Assembly (NCBI RefSeq): GCF_051014685.1
Contig: NW_027478461.1
Coordinates: 1,364,001 to 1,428,000, forward strand
DNA: 64,000 nt
Direction: 5' to 3'
Source of the DNA: Ptiloglossa arizonensis
Lineage: Eukaryota; Arthropoda; Insecta; Hymenoptera; Colletidae
In this document: piece after piece, positions 50,601-61,649 of the stretch
Numbering within the stretch: position 1 is the stretch's first letter
Layout of the letters: every line of letters starts with the position of its first letter
The notes under the pieces: generated by a model
What the model saw: only the letters and a program-made list of their open reading frames with translations
Database searches by the model: none
What the model was told of the DNA's origin: nothing
Made by a program: the position numbers and the translations under genes

Positions 50601-52730
50601 AATGGTTGAGAAACCATCGAAATTTTCCCAGGTCTGATACTCGAAACCAATAACTGGAATGGCCTAGGGGAAAAGTACACACACCATTGTAATCGGGCGA
50701 GTTTCTACTTTCAGATGCAACAGGAATTTCTCGAGTTCGTCAATCCGTTCGCGAGAAATGGGAGTTTGAAGTTAAGGAATGGTTGAGAAACCATCAAAAT
50801 TTTCGCAAGTCTGATACTCGAAACCAATAACTACTATGGCCTAGGGCAAAAATGCCCATACCGTTGTAACCGGGCGAGTTTCTGCTTTCAGATGCAATAG
50901 GAAATTCTCGAGTTCGTCAATCCGTTCGCGAGATATGTAAGTGTGAAGTTAAGGAATGGTTGAGAAACCATCAAAATTATCGCAAGTCTGATACTCGAAA
51001 CCAATAACTGGAATGGCCTAGGGGAAAAGTACACATACCATTGTAATCGGGCAAGTTTCAACTTTCAGATGCAACAGGAATTCCTCGAGTTCGTCAATCC
51101 GTTCGCGAGAAATGGGAGTTTGAAGTTAAGGAATGGTTGAGTAACCATCAAAATTTTCGCAAGTCTGATACTCGAAACCAATAACTACAATGGCCTAGGG
51201 GAAAAATACACATATCGTTGTAATCGGGCGAGTTTCTGCTTTCAGATGCAACAGGAATTTCTCGAGTTCGTCAATCCGTTCGCGAGATATGGGAGTTTGA
51301 AGTTAAGGAATGGTTGAGGAACCATCAAAATTTTCGCTGGTCTGATACTCGAAACCAATAACTGGAATGGCCTAGGGGAAAAGTACACACACCATTGTAA
51401 TCGGGCTAGTTTCTACTTTCAGATGCAACAGGAATTTCTCGAGTTCGTCAATCCGTTCGCGTGATATGGGAGTTTGAAGATAACGAATGGTTGAGAAACC
51501 ATCAAAATTTTCGCAGGTCTGATACTCGAAACCAATCACCGGATGGCCTAGGGGAAAAGTTCACACACTATTCTAATCGGGCGAGTTTCTACTTTCAGAT
51601 ACAACAGGAATTTCTCGAGTTCGTCAATGCGTTCGCGTGATATGGGAGTTTGAAGTTAAGGAATGGTTGAGAAACCATCGAAATTTTCGCAAGTCTGATA
51701 CTCGAAACCAATAACTACTATGGCCTAGGGCAAAAATGCACATACCGTTGTAACCGGGCGAGTTTCTGCTTTCAGATGCAATAGGAAATTCTCGAGTTCG
51801 TCAATCCGTTCGCAAGATATGTAAGTGTGAAGTTAAGGAATGCTTGAGGAACCATCAAAATTATCGCAAGTCTGATACTCGAAACCAATAACTGGAATGG
51901 CCTAGGGGAAAAGTACACACACCATTGTCATCGGGCTAGTTTCTACTTTCAGATGCAACAGGAATTTCTCGAGTTCGTCAATCCGTTCGCGAGATATGGG
52001 AGTTTGAAGATAACGAATGGTTGAGAAACCATCAAAATTTTCGCAGGTCTGATACTCGAAACCAATAACTGGAATGCCCTAGGGGAAAAGTACACATACC
52101 ATTGTAATCGGGCAAGTTTCAACTTTCAGATGCAACAGGAATTCCTCGAGTTCGTCAATCCGTTCGCGAGAAATGGGAGTTTGAAGTTAAGGAATGGTTG
52201 AGTTACCATCAAAATTTTCGCAAGTCTGATACTCGAAACCAATAACTACAATGGCCTAGGGGAAAAATACACATATCGTTGTAATCGGGCGAGTTTCTGC
52301 TTTCAGATGCAACAGGAATTTCTCGAGTTCGTCAATCCGTTCGCGAGATATGGGAGTTTGAAGTTAAGGAATGGTTGAGAAACCATCGAAATTTTCGCAA
52401 GTCTGATACTCGAAACCAATAACTACTATGGCCTAGGGCAAAAATGCACATACCGTTGTAACCGGGCGAGTTTCTGCTTTCAGATGCAATAGGAAATTCT
52501 CGAGTTCGTCAATCCGTTCGCAAGATATGTAAGTGTGAAGTTAAGGAATGGTTGAGAAACCATCAAAGTTATCGCAAGTCTGATACTCGAAACCAATGAC
52601 TGGAATGGCCTAGGGGAAAAGTACACATACCATTGTAATCGGGCGAGTTTCTACTTTCAGATGAAACAGGAATTTCTCGAGTTCGTCAATCCGTTCGCGG
52701 GATATGGGAGTTTGAAGTTAAGGAATGGTT
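47601..52730 (+). repeat. Domain C HOR copy C2 (29 monomers, 5,130 bp)
   Basis: Between anchors at 47601 and 52731. It repeats C1 at an offset that steps from 6,546 to 6,192 to 6,015 bp, as C1-specific monomers drop out, then at 4,776 bp after the seven-monomer deletion near 50.63 kb. The deletion join carries TTTTCCCAGGTCTG. Its length is 29 x 177 minus three, matching its three 176-bp units. Confidence 0.82.
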
Positions 52731-55700
52731 GAGAATCCATCGAAATTTTCGCAGGTCTGATACTCGAAACCAATAACTACTATGGCCTAGGGCAAAAATG
52801 CACATACCGTTGTAATTGGGCGAGTTTCTACTTTCAGATGCAATAGGAATTTCTCGAGTTTGTCAATCCGTTCGAGAGAAATTGGAGTTTGGAGTTAAGG
52901 AATGGTTGAGAAACCATCAAAATTTTCGCAAGTCTGATACTCGAAACCAATAACTACTATGGCCTAGGACAAAAATGCCCCTACCGTTGTAACCGGGCGA
53001 GTTTCTGCTTTCAGATGCAATAGGAAATTCTCGAGTTCGTCAATCCGTTCGCGAGATATGTAAGTGTGAAGTTAAGGAATGGTTGAAAAACCATCAAAAT
53101 TATCGCAAGTCTGATACTCGAAACCAATAACTGGATTGGCCTAGGGGAAAAGTACACATACCATTGTAATCGGGCAAGTTTCAACTTTCAGATGCATCAG
53201 GAATTCCTCGAGTTCGTCAATCCGTTCGCGTGATACGGGAGTTTGAAGTTAAGGAATGGTTGAGAAACCATCGAAATTTTCGCAAGTCTGATACTCGAAA
53301 CCAATAACTACTATGGCGTAGGGCAAAAATTCACATACCGTTGTAATCGGGCGAGTTTCTGCTTTCAGATGCAACAGGAATTTCTCGAGTTCGTCAATCC
53401 GTTCGCGAGATCTGGGAGTTTGAAGTTAAGGAATGGTTGAGAAACCATCAAAATTTTCGCAGGTTTGATACTCGAAACCAACAACTGGAATGGCCTCGGG
53501 AAAAAGTACACACACCATTGTAATCGGGCTAGTTTCTACTTTCAGATGCAACAGGAATTTCTCGAGTTCGTCAATCCGTTCGCGAGATATTGGAGTTTGA
53601 AGTTAAGGAATGGTTGAGAAACAATCAAAATTATCGCAAGTCTGATACTCGAAACCAATAACTACAATGGCCTAGGGGAAAAATACACACACCGTTGTAA
53701 TTGGGCGAGTTTCTACTTTCAGATGCAATAGGAATTTCTCGAGTTTGTCAATCCGTTCGAGAGAAATTGGAGTTTGGAGTTAAGGAATGGTTGAGAAACC
53801 ATCAAAATTTTCGCAAATCTGATACTCGAAACCAATAACTACTATGGCCTAGGGCAAAAATGCACATACCGTTGTAACCGGGCGAGTTTCTACTTTCAGA
53901 TGCAATAGGAAATTCTCGAGTTCGTCAATCCGTTCGCAAGATATGTAAGTGTGAAGTTAAGGAATGGTTGAGAAACCATCAAAGTTATCGCAAGTCTGAT
54001 ACTCGAAACCAATGACTGGAATGGCCTAGGGGAAAAGTACACACACCGTTAAAATTGGGCGAGTTTCTACTTTCAGATGCAATAGGAATTTCTCGAGTTT
54101 GTCAATCCGTTCGAGAGAAATTGGAGTTTGGAGTTAAGGAATGGTTGAGAAACCATCAAAATTTTCGCAAGTCTGATACTCGAAACCAATAACTACTATG
54201 GCCTAGGGCAAAAACGCACATACCGTTGTAATCGGGCGAGTTTCTACTTTCAGATGCAATAGGAATTTCTCGAGTTCGTCAATCCGTTCGCGAGAAATGG
54301 GAGTTTGGAGTTAAGGAATGGTTGAGAAACCATCAAAATTTTCGCAAGTCTGATACTCGAAACCAATAACTACTATGGCCTAGGGCAAAAATGCACATAC
54401 CGTTGTAACGGGGCGAGTTTCTGCTTTCAGATGCAATAGGAAATTCTCGAGTTCGTCAATCCGTTCGCGAGATATGTAAGTGTGAAGTTAAGGAATGGTT
54501 GAGAAACCATCAAAATTATCGCAAGTCTGATACTCGAAACCAATAACTACAATGGCCTAGAGGAAAAATACACATACCGTTGTAATTGGGCGAGTTTCTA
54601 CTTTCAGATGCAAGAGGAATTTCTCGAGTTCGTCAATCCGTTCGCGAGAAATGGGAGTTTGGAGTTAAGGAATGGTTGAGAAACCATCAAAATTTTCGCA
54701 AGTCTTATACTCGAAACCAATAACTACTATGGCCTAGGGTAAAAACGCACATACCGTTGTAACCGGGCGAGTTTCTGCTTTCAGATGCAATAGGAAATTC
54801 TCGAGTTCGTCAATCCGTTCGCAAGATATGTAAGTGTGAAGTTAAGGAATGGTTGAGAAACCATCAAAGTTATCGCAAGTCTGATACTCGAAACCAATGA
54901 CTGGAATGGCCTAGGGGAAAGTACACATACCGTTGTAACCGGGCGAGTTTCTGCTTTCAGATGCAATAGGAAATTCTGGAGTTCGTCAATCCGTTCGCGA
55001 GATATGGGAGTTTGAAGTTAAGGAATGGTTGAGAAACCATCGAAATTTTCGCAAGTCTGATACTCAAAACCAATAACTACTATGGCCTAGGGCAAAAATG
55101 CACATACCGTTGTAACCGGGCGAGTTTCTGCTTTCAGATGCAATAGGAAATTCTCGAGTTCGTCAATCCGTTCGCAAGATATGTAAGTATGAAGTTAAGG
55201 AATGGTTGAGAAACCGTCATAATTATCGCAAGTCTGATACTCGAAACCAATAACTGGAAGGGCCTAGGGGAAAAGTACAAACACCGTTGTAATCGGGCTA
55301 GTTTCTACTTTCAGATGCAACAGGAATTTCTCGAGTTCGTCAATCCGTTCGCGAGATATGGGAGTTTGAAAATAACGAATGTTTGAGAAACCATCAAAAT
55401 TTTCGCAGGTCTGATACTCGAAACCAATAACCGAATGGCCTAGGGGAAAAGTACACACACAATTCTAATAGGGCGAGAGTCTACTTTCAGATACAACAGG
55501 AATTTCTGGAGTTCGTCAATGCGTTCGCGAGATATGGGAGTTTGAAGTTAAGGAATGGTTGAGAAACCATCGAAATTTTCGCAAGTCTGATACTCGAAAC
55601 CATTAACTACTATGTCCTAGGGCAAAAATGCACATACCGTTGTAATCGGGCGAGTCTCTGCTTTCAGATGCAACAGGAATATCTCGAGTTCGTCAATCCG

Positions 55701-57705
55701 TTCGCGAGATATGGGAGTTTGAAGTTAAGGAATGGTTGAGAAACCATCGAAATTTTCGCAGGTCTGGTACTCGAAACCAATAACTACTATGGCCTAGGGC
55801 AAAAATGCACATACCGTTGTAACCGGGCGAGTTTCTACTTTCAGATGCAATAGGAATTTCTCGAGTTCGTCAATCCGTTCGCAAGATATGTAAGTGTGAA
55901 GTTAAGGAATGGTTGAGAAACCATCAAAATTATCGCAAGTCTGATACTCGAAACCAATAACTGGAATTGCCTAGGGGAAAAGTACACATACCATTGTAAT
56001 CGGGCGAGTTTCTACTTTCAGATGCAACAGGAATTTCTCAAGTTCGTCAATCCGTTCGCGAGAAATGGGAGTTTGAAGTTAAGGAATGGTTGAGAAACCA
56101 TCAAAATTTTCGCAAGTCTGATACTCGAAACCAATAACTACTATGGCCTAGGGCAAAAATACACATACCGTTGTAATCGGGTGAATTTCTACTTTCACAT
56201 GCAACAGGAATTTCTCGAGTTCGTCAATCCGTTCGCGGGATATGGAAGTTTGAAGTTAAGGAATGGTTGAGAAACCATCAAAATCTTCGCAAGTCTGATA
56301 CTCGAATCCAATAACTACAAAGGCCTAGGGGAAAAATACACATACCGTTGTAATCGGGTGAATTTCTACTTTCACATGAAACAGGAATTTCTCGAGTTCG
56401 TCAATCCGTTCGCGGGATATGGGAGTTTGAAGTTAAGGAATGATTGAGAAACCATCAAAATTTTCGCAAGTCTGATACTCGAAACCAATAACTACTGTGG
56501 CCTAGGGCAAAAATGCACATACCGTTGTAACCGGGCGAGTTTCTGCTTTCAGATGCAATAGGAAATTCTCGAGTTCGTCAATCCGTTCGCAAGATATGTA
56601 AGTGTGAAGTTAAGGAATGGTTGAGAAACCATCAAAATTATCGCAAGTCTGATACTCGAAACCAATAACCGGAATGGCCTAGGGGAAAAGTACACATACC
56701 ATTGTAATCGGGCAAGTTTCAACTTTCAGATGCAACAGGAATTCCTCGAGTTCGTCAATCCGTTCGCGAGAAATGGGAGTTTGAAGTTAAGGAATGGTTG
56801 AGTAACCATCAAAATTTTCGCAAGTCTGATACTCGAAACCAATAACTACAATGGCCTAGGGGAAAAATACACATATCGTTGTAATCGGGCGAGTTTCTGC
56901 TTTCAGATGCAACAGGAATTTCTCGAGTTCGTCAATCCGTTCGCGAGATATGGGAGTTTGAAGTTAAGGAATGGTTGAGGAACCATCAAAATTTTCGCTG
57001 GTCTGATACTCGAAACCAATAACTGGAATGGCCTAGGGGAAAAGTACACACACCATTGTAATCGGGCGAGTTTCTACTTTCAGATGCAACAGGAATTTCT
57101 CGAGTTCGTCAATCCGTTCGCGAGAAATGGGAGTTTGAAGTTAAGGAATGGTTGAGAAACCATCAAAATTTTCGCAAGTCTGATACTCGAAACCAATAAC
57201 TACTATGGCCTAGGGCAAAAATGCCCATACCGTTGTAACCGGGCGAGTTTCTGCTTTCAGATGCAATAGGAAATTCTCGAGTTCGTCAATCCGTTCGCGA
57301 GATATGTAAGTGTGAAGTTAAGGAATGGTTGAGAAACCATCAAAATTATCGCAAGTCTGATACTCGAAACCAATAACTGGAATGGCCTAGGGGAAAAGTA
57401 CACATACCATTGTAATCGGGCAAGTTTCAACTTTCAGATGCAACAGGAATTCCTCGAGTTCGTCAATCCGTTCGCGAGAAATGGGAGTTTGAAGTTAAGG
57501 AATGGTTGAGTAACCATCAAAATTTTCGCAAGTCTGATACTCGAAACCAATAACTACAATGGCCTAGGGGAAAAATACACATATCGTTGTAATCGGGCGA
57601 GTTTCTGCTTTCAGATGCAACAGGAATTTCTCGAGTTCGTCAATCCGTTCGCGAGATATGGGAGTTTGAAGTTAAGGAATGGTTGAGGAACCATCAAAAT
57701 TTTCG
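52731..57705 (+). repeat. Domain C HOR copy C3, main part
   Basis: Repeats C2 at +5,130 bp up to about 55.75 kb. It then retains the seven-monomer block (55766 to about 57.0 kb) found in C1, and rejoins C2 at an offset of 6,369 bp (CTGGTCTG at 51337 and 57706). A few private changes are seen, for example GAAAAACCATC near 53.09 kb and GGATTGGCC near 53.13 kb. Confidence 0.82.
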
Positions 57706-59650
57706 CTGGTCTGATACTCGAAACCAATAACTGGAATGGCCTAGGGGAAAAGTACACACACCATTGTAATCGGGCTAGTTTCTACTTTCAGATGCAACAG
57801 GAATTTCTCGAGTTCGTCAATCCGTTCGCGTGATATGGGAGTTTGAAGATAACGAATGGTTGAGAAACCATCAAAATTTTCGCAGGTCTGATACTCGAAA
57901 CCAATCACCGGATGGCCTAGGGGAAAAGTTCACACACTATTCTAATCGGGCGAGTTTCTACTTTCAGATACAACAGGAATTTCTCGAGTTCGTCAATGCG
58001 TTCGCGTGATATGGGAGTTTGAAGTTAAGGAATGGTTGAGAAACCATCGAAATTTTCGCAAGTCTGATACTCGAAACCAATAACTACTATGGCCTAGGGC
58101 AAAAATGCACATACCGTTGTAACCGGGCGAGTTTCTGCTTTCAGATGCAATAGGAAATTCTCGAGTTCGTCAATCCGTTCGCAAGATATGTAAGTGTGAA
58201 GTTAAGGAATGGTTGAGGAACCATCAAAATTATCGCAAGTCTGATACTCGAAACCAATAACTGGAATGGCCTAGGGGAAAAGTACACACACCATTGTAAT
58301 CGGGCTAGTTTCTACTTTCAGATGCAACAGGAATTTCTCGAGTTCGTCAATCCGTTCGCGAGATATGGGAGTTTGAAGATAACGAATGGTTGAGAAACCA
58401 TCAAAATTTTCGCAGGTCTGATACTCGAAACCAATAACTGGAATGCCCTAGGGGAAAAGTACACATACCATTGTAATCGGGCAAGTTTCAACTTTCAGAT
58501 GCAACAGGAATTCCTCGAGTTCGTCAATCCGTTCGCGAGAAATGGGAGTTTGAAGTTAAGGAATGGTTGAGTTACCATCAAAATTTTCGCAAGTCTGATA
58601 CTCGAAACCAATAACTACAATGGCCTAGGGGAAAAATACACATATCGTTGTAATCGGGCGAGTTTCTGCTTTCAGATGCAACAGGAATTTCTCGAGTTCG
58701 TCAATCCGTTCGCGAGATATGGGAGTTTGATGTTAAGGAATGGTTGAGGAACCATCAAAATTTTCGCTGGTCTGATACTCGAAACCAATAACTGGAATGG
58801 CCTAGGGGAAAAGTACACACACCATTGTAATCGGGCTAGTTTCTACTTTCAGATGCAACAGGAATTTCTCGAGTTCGTCAATCCGTTCGCGAGATATGGG
58901 AGTTTGAAGATAACGAATGGTTGAAAAACCATCAAAATTTTCGCAGGTCTGATACTCGAAACCAATCACCGGATGGCCTAGGGGAAAAGTTCACACACTA
59001 TTCTAATCGGGCGAGTTTCTACTTTCAGAAACAACAGGAATTTCTCGAGTTCGTCAATGCGTTCGCGTGATATGGGAGTTTGAAGTTAAGGAATGGTTGA
59101 GAAACCATCGAAATTTTCGCAAGTCTGATACTCGAAACCAATAACTACTATGGCCTAGGGCAAAAATGCACATACCGTTGTAACCGGGCGAGTTTCTGCT
59201 TTCAGATGCAATAGGAAATTCTCGAGTTCGTCAATCCGTTCGCAAGATATGTAAGTGTGAAGTTAAGGAATGGTTGAGGAACCATCAAAATTATCGCAAG
59301 TCTGATACTCGAAACCAATAACCGGAATGGCCTAGGGGAAAAGTACACATACCATTGTAATCGGGCAAGTTTCAACTTTCAGATGCAACAGGAATTCCTC
59401 GAGTTCGTCAATCCGTTCGCGAGAAATGGGAGTTTGAAGTTAAGGAATGGTTGAGTAACCATCAAAATTTTCTCAAGTCTGATACTCGAAACCAATAACT
59501 ACAATGGCCTAGGGGAAAAATACACATATCGTTGTAATCGGGCGAGTTTCTGCTTTCAGATGCAACAGGAATTTCTCGAGTTCGTCAATCCGTTCGCGCG
59601 ATATGGGAGTTTGAAGTTAAGGAATGGTTGAGGAACCATCAAAATTTTCG
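57706..59650 (+). repeat. 1,945-bp (11-monomer) tandem duplication, first copy
   Basis: Bounded by CTGGTCTG at 57706 and 59651. Internal points recur at exactly 1,945 bp: GAATGCCC (58441 and 60386), AATCACC (57903 and 59848; 58964 and 60909), CTGGTCTG (58767 and 60712). The length is 11 x 177 minus two, explained by two 176-bp units. The first seven or so units match the end of C2 (51.34-52.3 kb). The copy then contains TTTGATGTTAAGG and ACAGAAACAACAGG changes not seen elsewhere. Confidence 0.88.
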
Positions 59651-61595
59651 CTGGTCTGATACTCGAAACCAATAACTGGAATGGCCTAGGGGAAAAGTAC
59701 ACACACCATTGTAATCGGGCTAGTTTCTACTTTCAGATGCAACAGGAATTTCTCGAGTTCGTCAATCCGTTCGCGTGATATGGGAGTTTGAAGATAACGA
59801 ATGGTTGAGAAACCATCAAAATTTTCGCAGGTCTGATACTCGAAACCAATCACCGGATGGCCTAGGGGAAAAGTTCACACACTATTCTAATCGGGCGAGT
59901 TTCTACTTTCAGATACAACAGGAATTTCTCGAGTTCGTCAATGCGTTCGCGTGATATGGGAGTTTGAAGTTAAGGAATGGTTGAGAAACCATCGAAATTT
60001 TCGCAAGTCTGATACTCGAAACCAATAACTACTATGGCCTAGGGCAAAAATGCACATACCGTTGTAACCGGGCGAGTTTCTGCTTTCAGATGCAATAGGA
60101 AATTCTCGAGTTCGTCAATCCGTTCGCAAGATATGTAAGTGTGAAGTTAAGGAATGGTTGAGGAACCATCAAAATTATCGCAAGTCTGATACTCGAAACC
60201 AATAACTGGAATGGCCTAGGGGAAAAGTACACACACCATTGTAATCGGGCTAGTTTCTACTTTCAGATGCAACAGGAATTTCTCGAGTTCGTCAATCCGT
60301 TCGCGAGATATGGGAGTTTGAAGATAACGAATGGTTGAGAAACCATCAAAATTTTCGCAGGTCTGATACTCGAAACCAATAACTGGAATGCCCTAGGGGA
60401 AAAGTACACATACCATTGTAATCGGGCAAGTTTCAACTTTCAGATGCAACAGGAATTCCTCGAGTTCGTCAATCCGTTCGCGAGAAATGGGAGTTTGAAG
60501 TTAAGGAATGGTTGAGCTACCATCAAAATTTTCGCAAGTCTGATACTCGAAACCAATAACTACAATGGCCTAGGGGAAAAATACACATATCGTTGTAATC
60601 GGGCGAGTTTCTGCTTTCAGATGCAACAGGAATTTCTCGAGTTCGTCAATCCGTTCGCGAGATATGGGAGTTTGATGTTAAGGAATGGTTGAGGAACCAT
60701 CAAAATTTTCGCTGGTCTGATACTCGAAACCAATAACTGGAATGGCCTAGGGGAAAAGTACACACACCATTGTAATCGGGCTAGTTTCTACTTTCAGATG
60801 CAACAGGAATTTCTCGAGTTCGTCAATCCGTTCGCGAGATATGGGAGTTTGAAGATAACGAATGGTTGAAAAACCATCAAAATTTTCGCAGGTCTGATAC
60901 TCGAAACCAATCACCGGATGGCCTAGGGGAAAAGTTCACACACTATTCTAATCGGGCGAGTTTCTACTTTCAGAAACAACAGGAATTTCTCGAGTTCGTC
61001 AATGCGTTCGCGTGATATGGGAGTTTGAAGTTAAGGAATGGTTGAGAAACCATCGAAATTTTCGCAAGTCTGATACTCGAAACCAATAACTACTATGGCC
61101 TAGGGCAAAAATGCACATACCGTTGTAACCGGGCGAGTTTCTGCTTTCAGATGCAATAGGAAATTCTCGAGTTCGTCAATCCGTTCGCAAGATATGTAAG
61201 TGTGAAGTTAAGGAATGGTTGAGGAACCATCAAAATTATCGCAAGTCTGATACTCGAAACCAATAACCGGAATGGCCTAGGGGAAAAGTACACATACCAT
61301 TGTAATCGGGCAAGTTTCAACTTTCAGATGCAACAGGAATTCCTCGAGTTCGTCAATCCGTTCGCGAGAAATGGGAGTTTGAAGTTAAGGAATGGTTGAG
61401 TAACCATCAAAATTTTCTCAAGTCTGATACTCGAAACCAATAACTACAATGGCCTAGGGGAAAAATACACATATCGTTGTAATCGGGCGAGTTTCTGCTT
61501 TCAGATGCAACAGGAATTTCTCGAGTTCGTCAATCCGTTCGCGCGATATGGGAGTTTGAAGTTAAGGAATGGTTGAGGAACCATCAAAATTTTCG
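59651..61595 (+). repeat. 1,945-bp (11-monomer) tandem duplication, second copy
   Basis: Nearly identical to 57706-59650. One visible difference is GAGCTACCATC near 60.51 kb against GAGTTACCATC near 58.57 kb. The TTTTCTCAAGTC change of the first copy (near 59.47 kb) is also present here (near 61.41 kb). The next expected repeat point (61596) is still matched, but similarity stops within about 50 bp, so the duplication ends there. Confidence 0.88.
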
Positions 61596-61649
61596 CTGGT
61601 CTGATACTCGAAACCAATAACTGGAATGGCCTAGGGGAAAAGTACACAT

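Noticed and set aside
43636..55458. Minus-strand 61- and 64-codon frames repeated three times
   Set aside because: They coincide with the 176-bp monomers, where a one-base deletion shifts frame, and recur at the domain C period. Products of the repeat, not genes.
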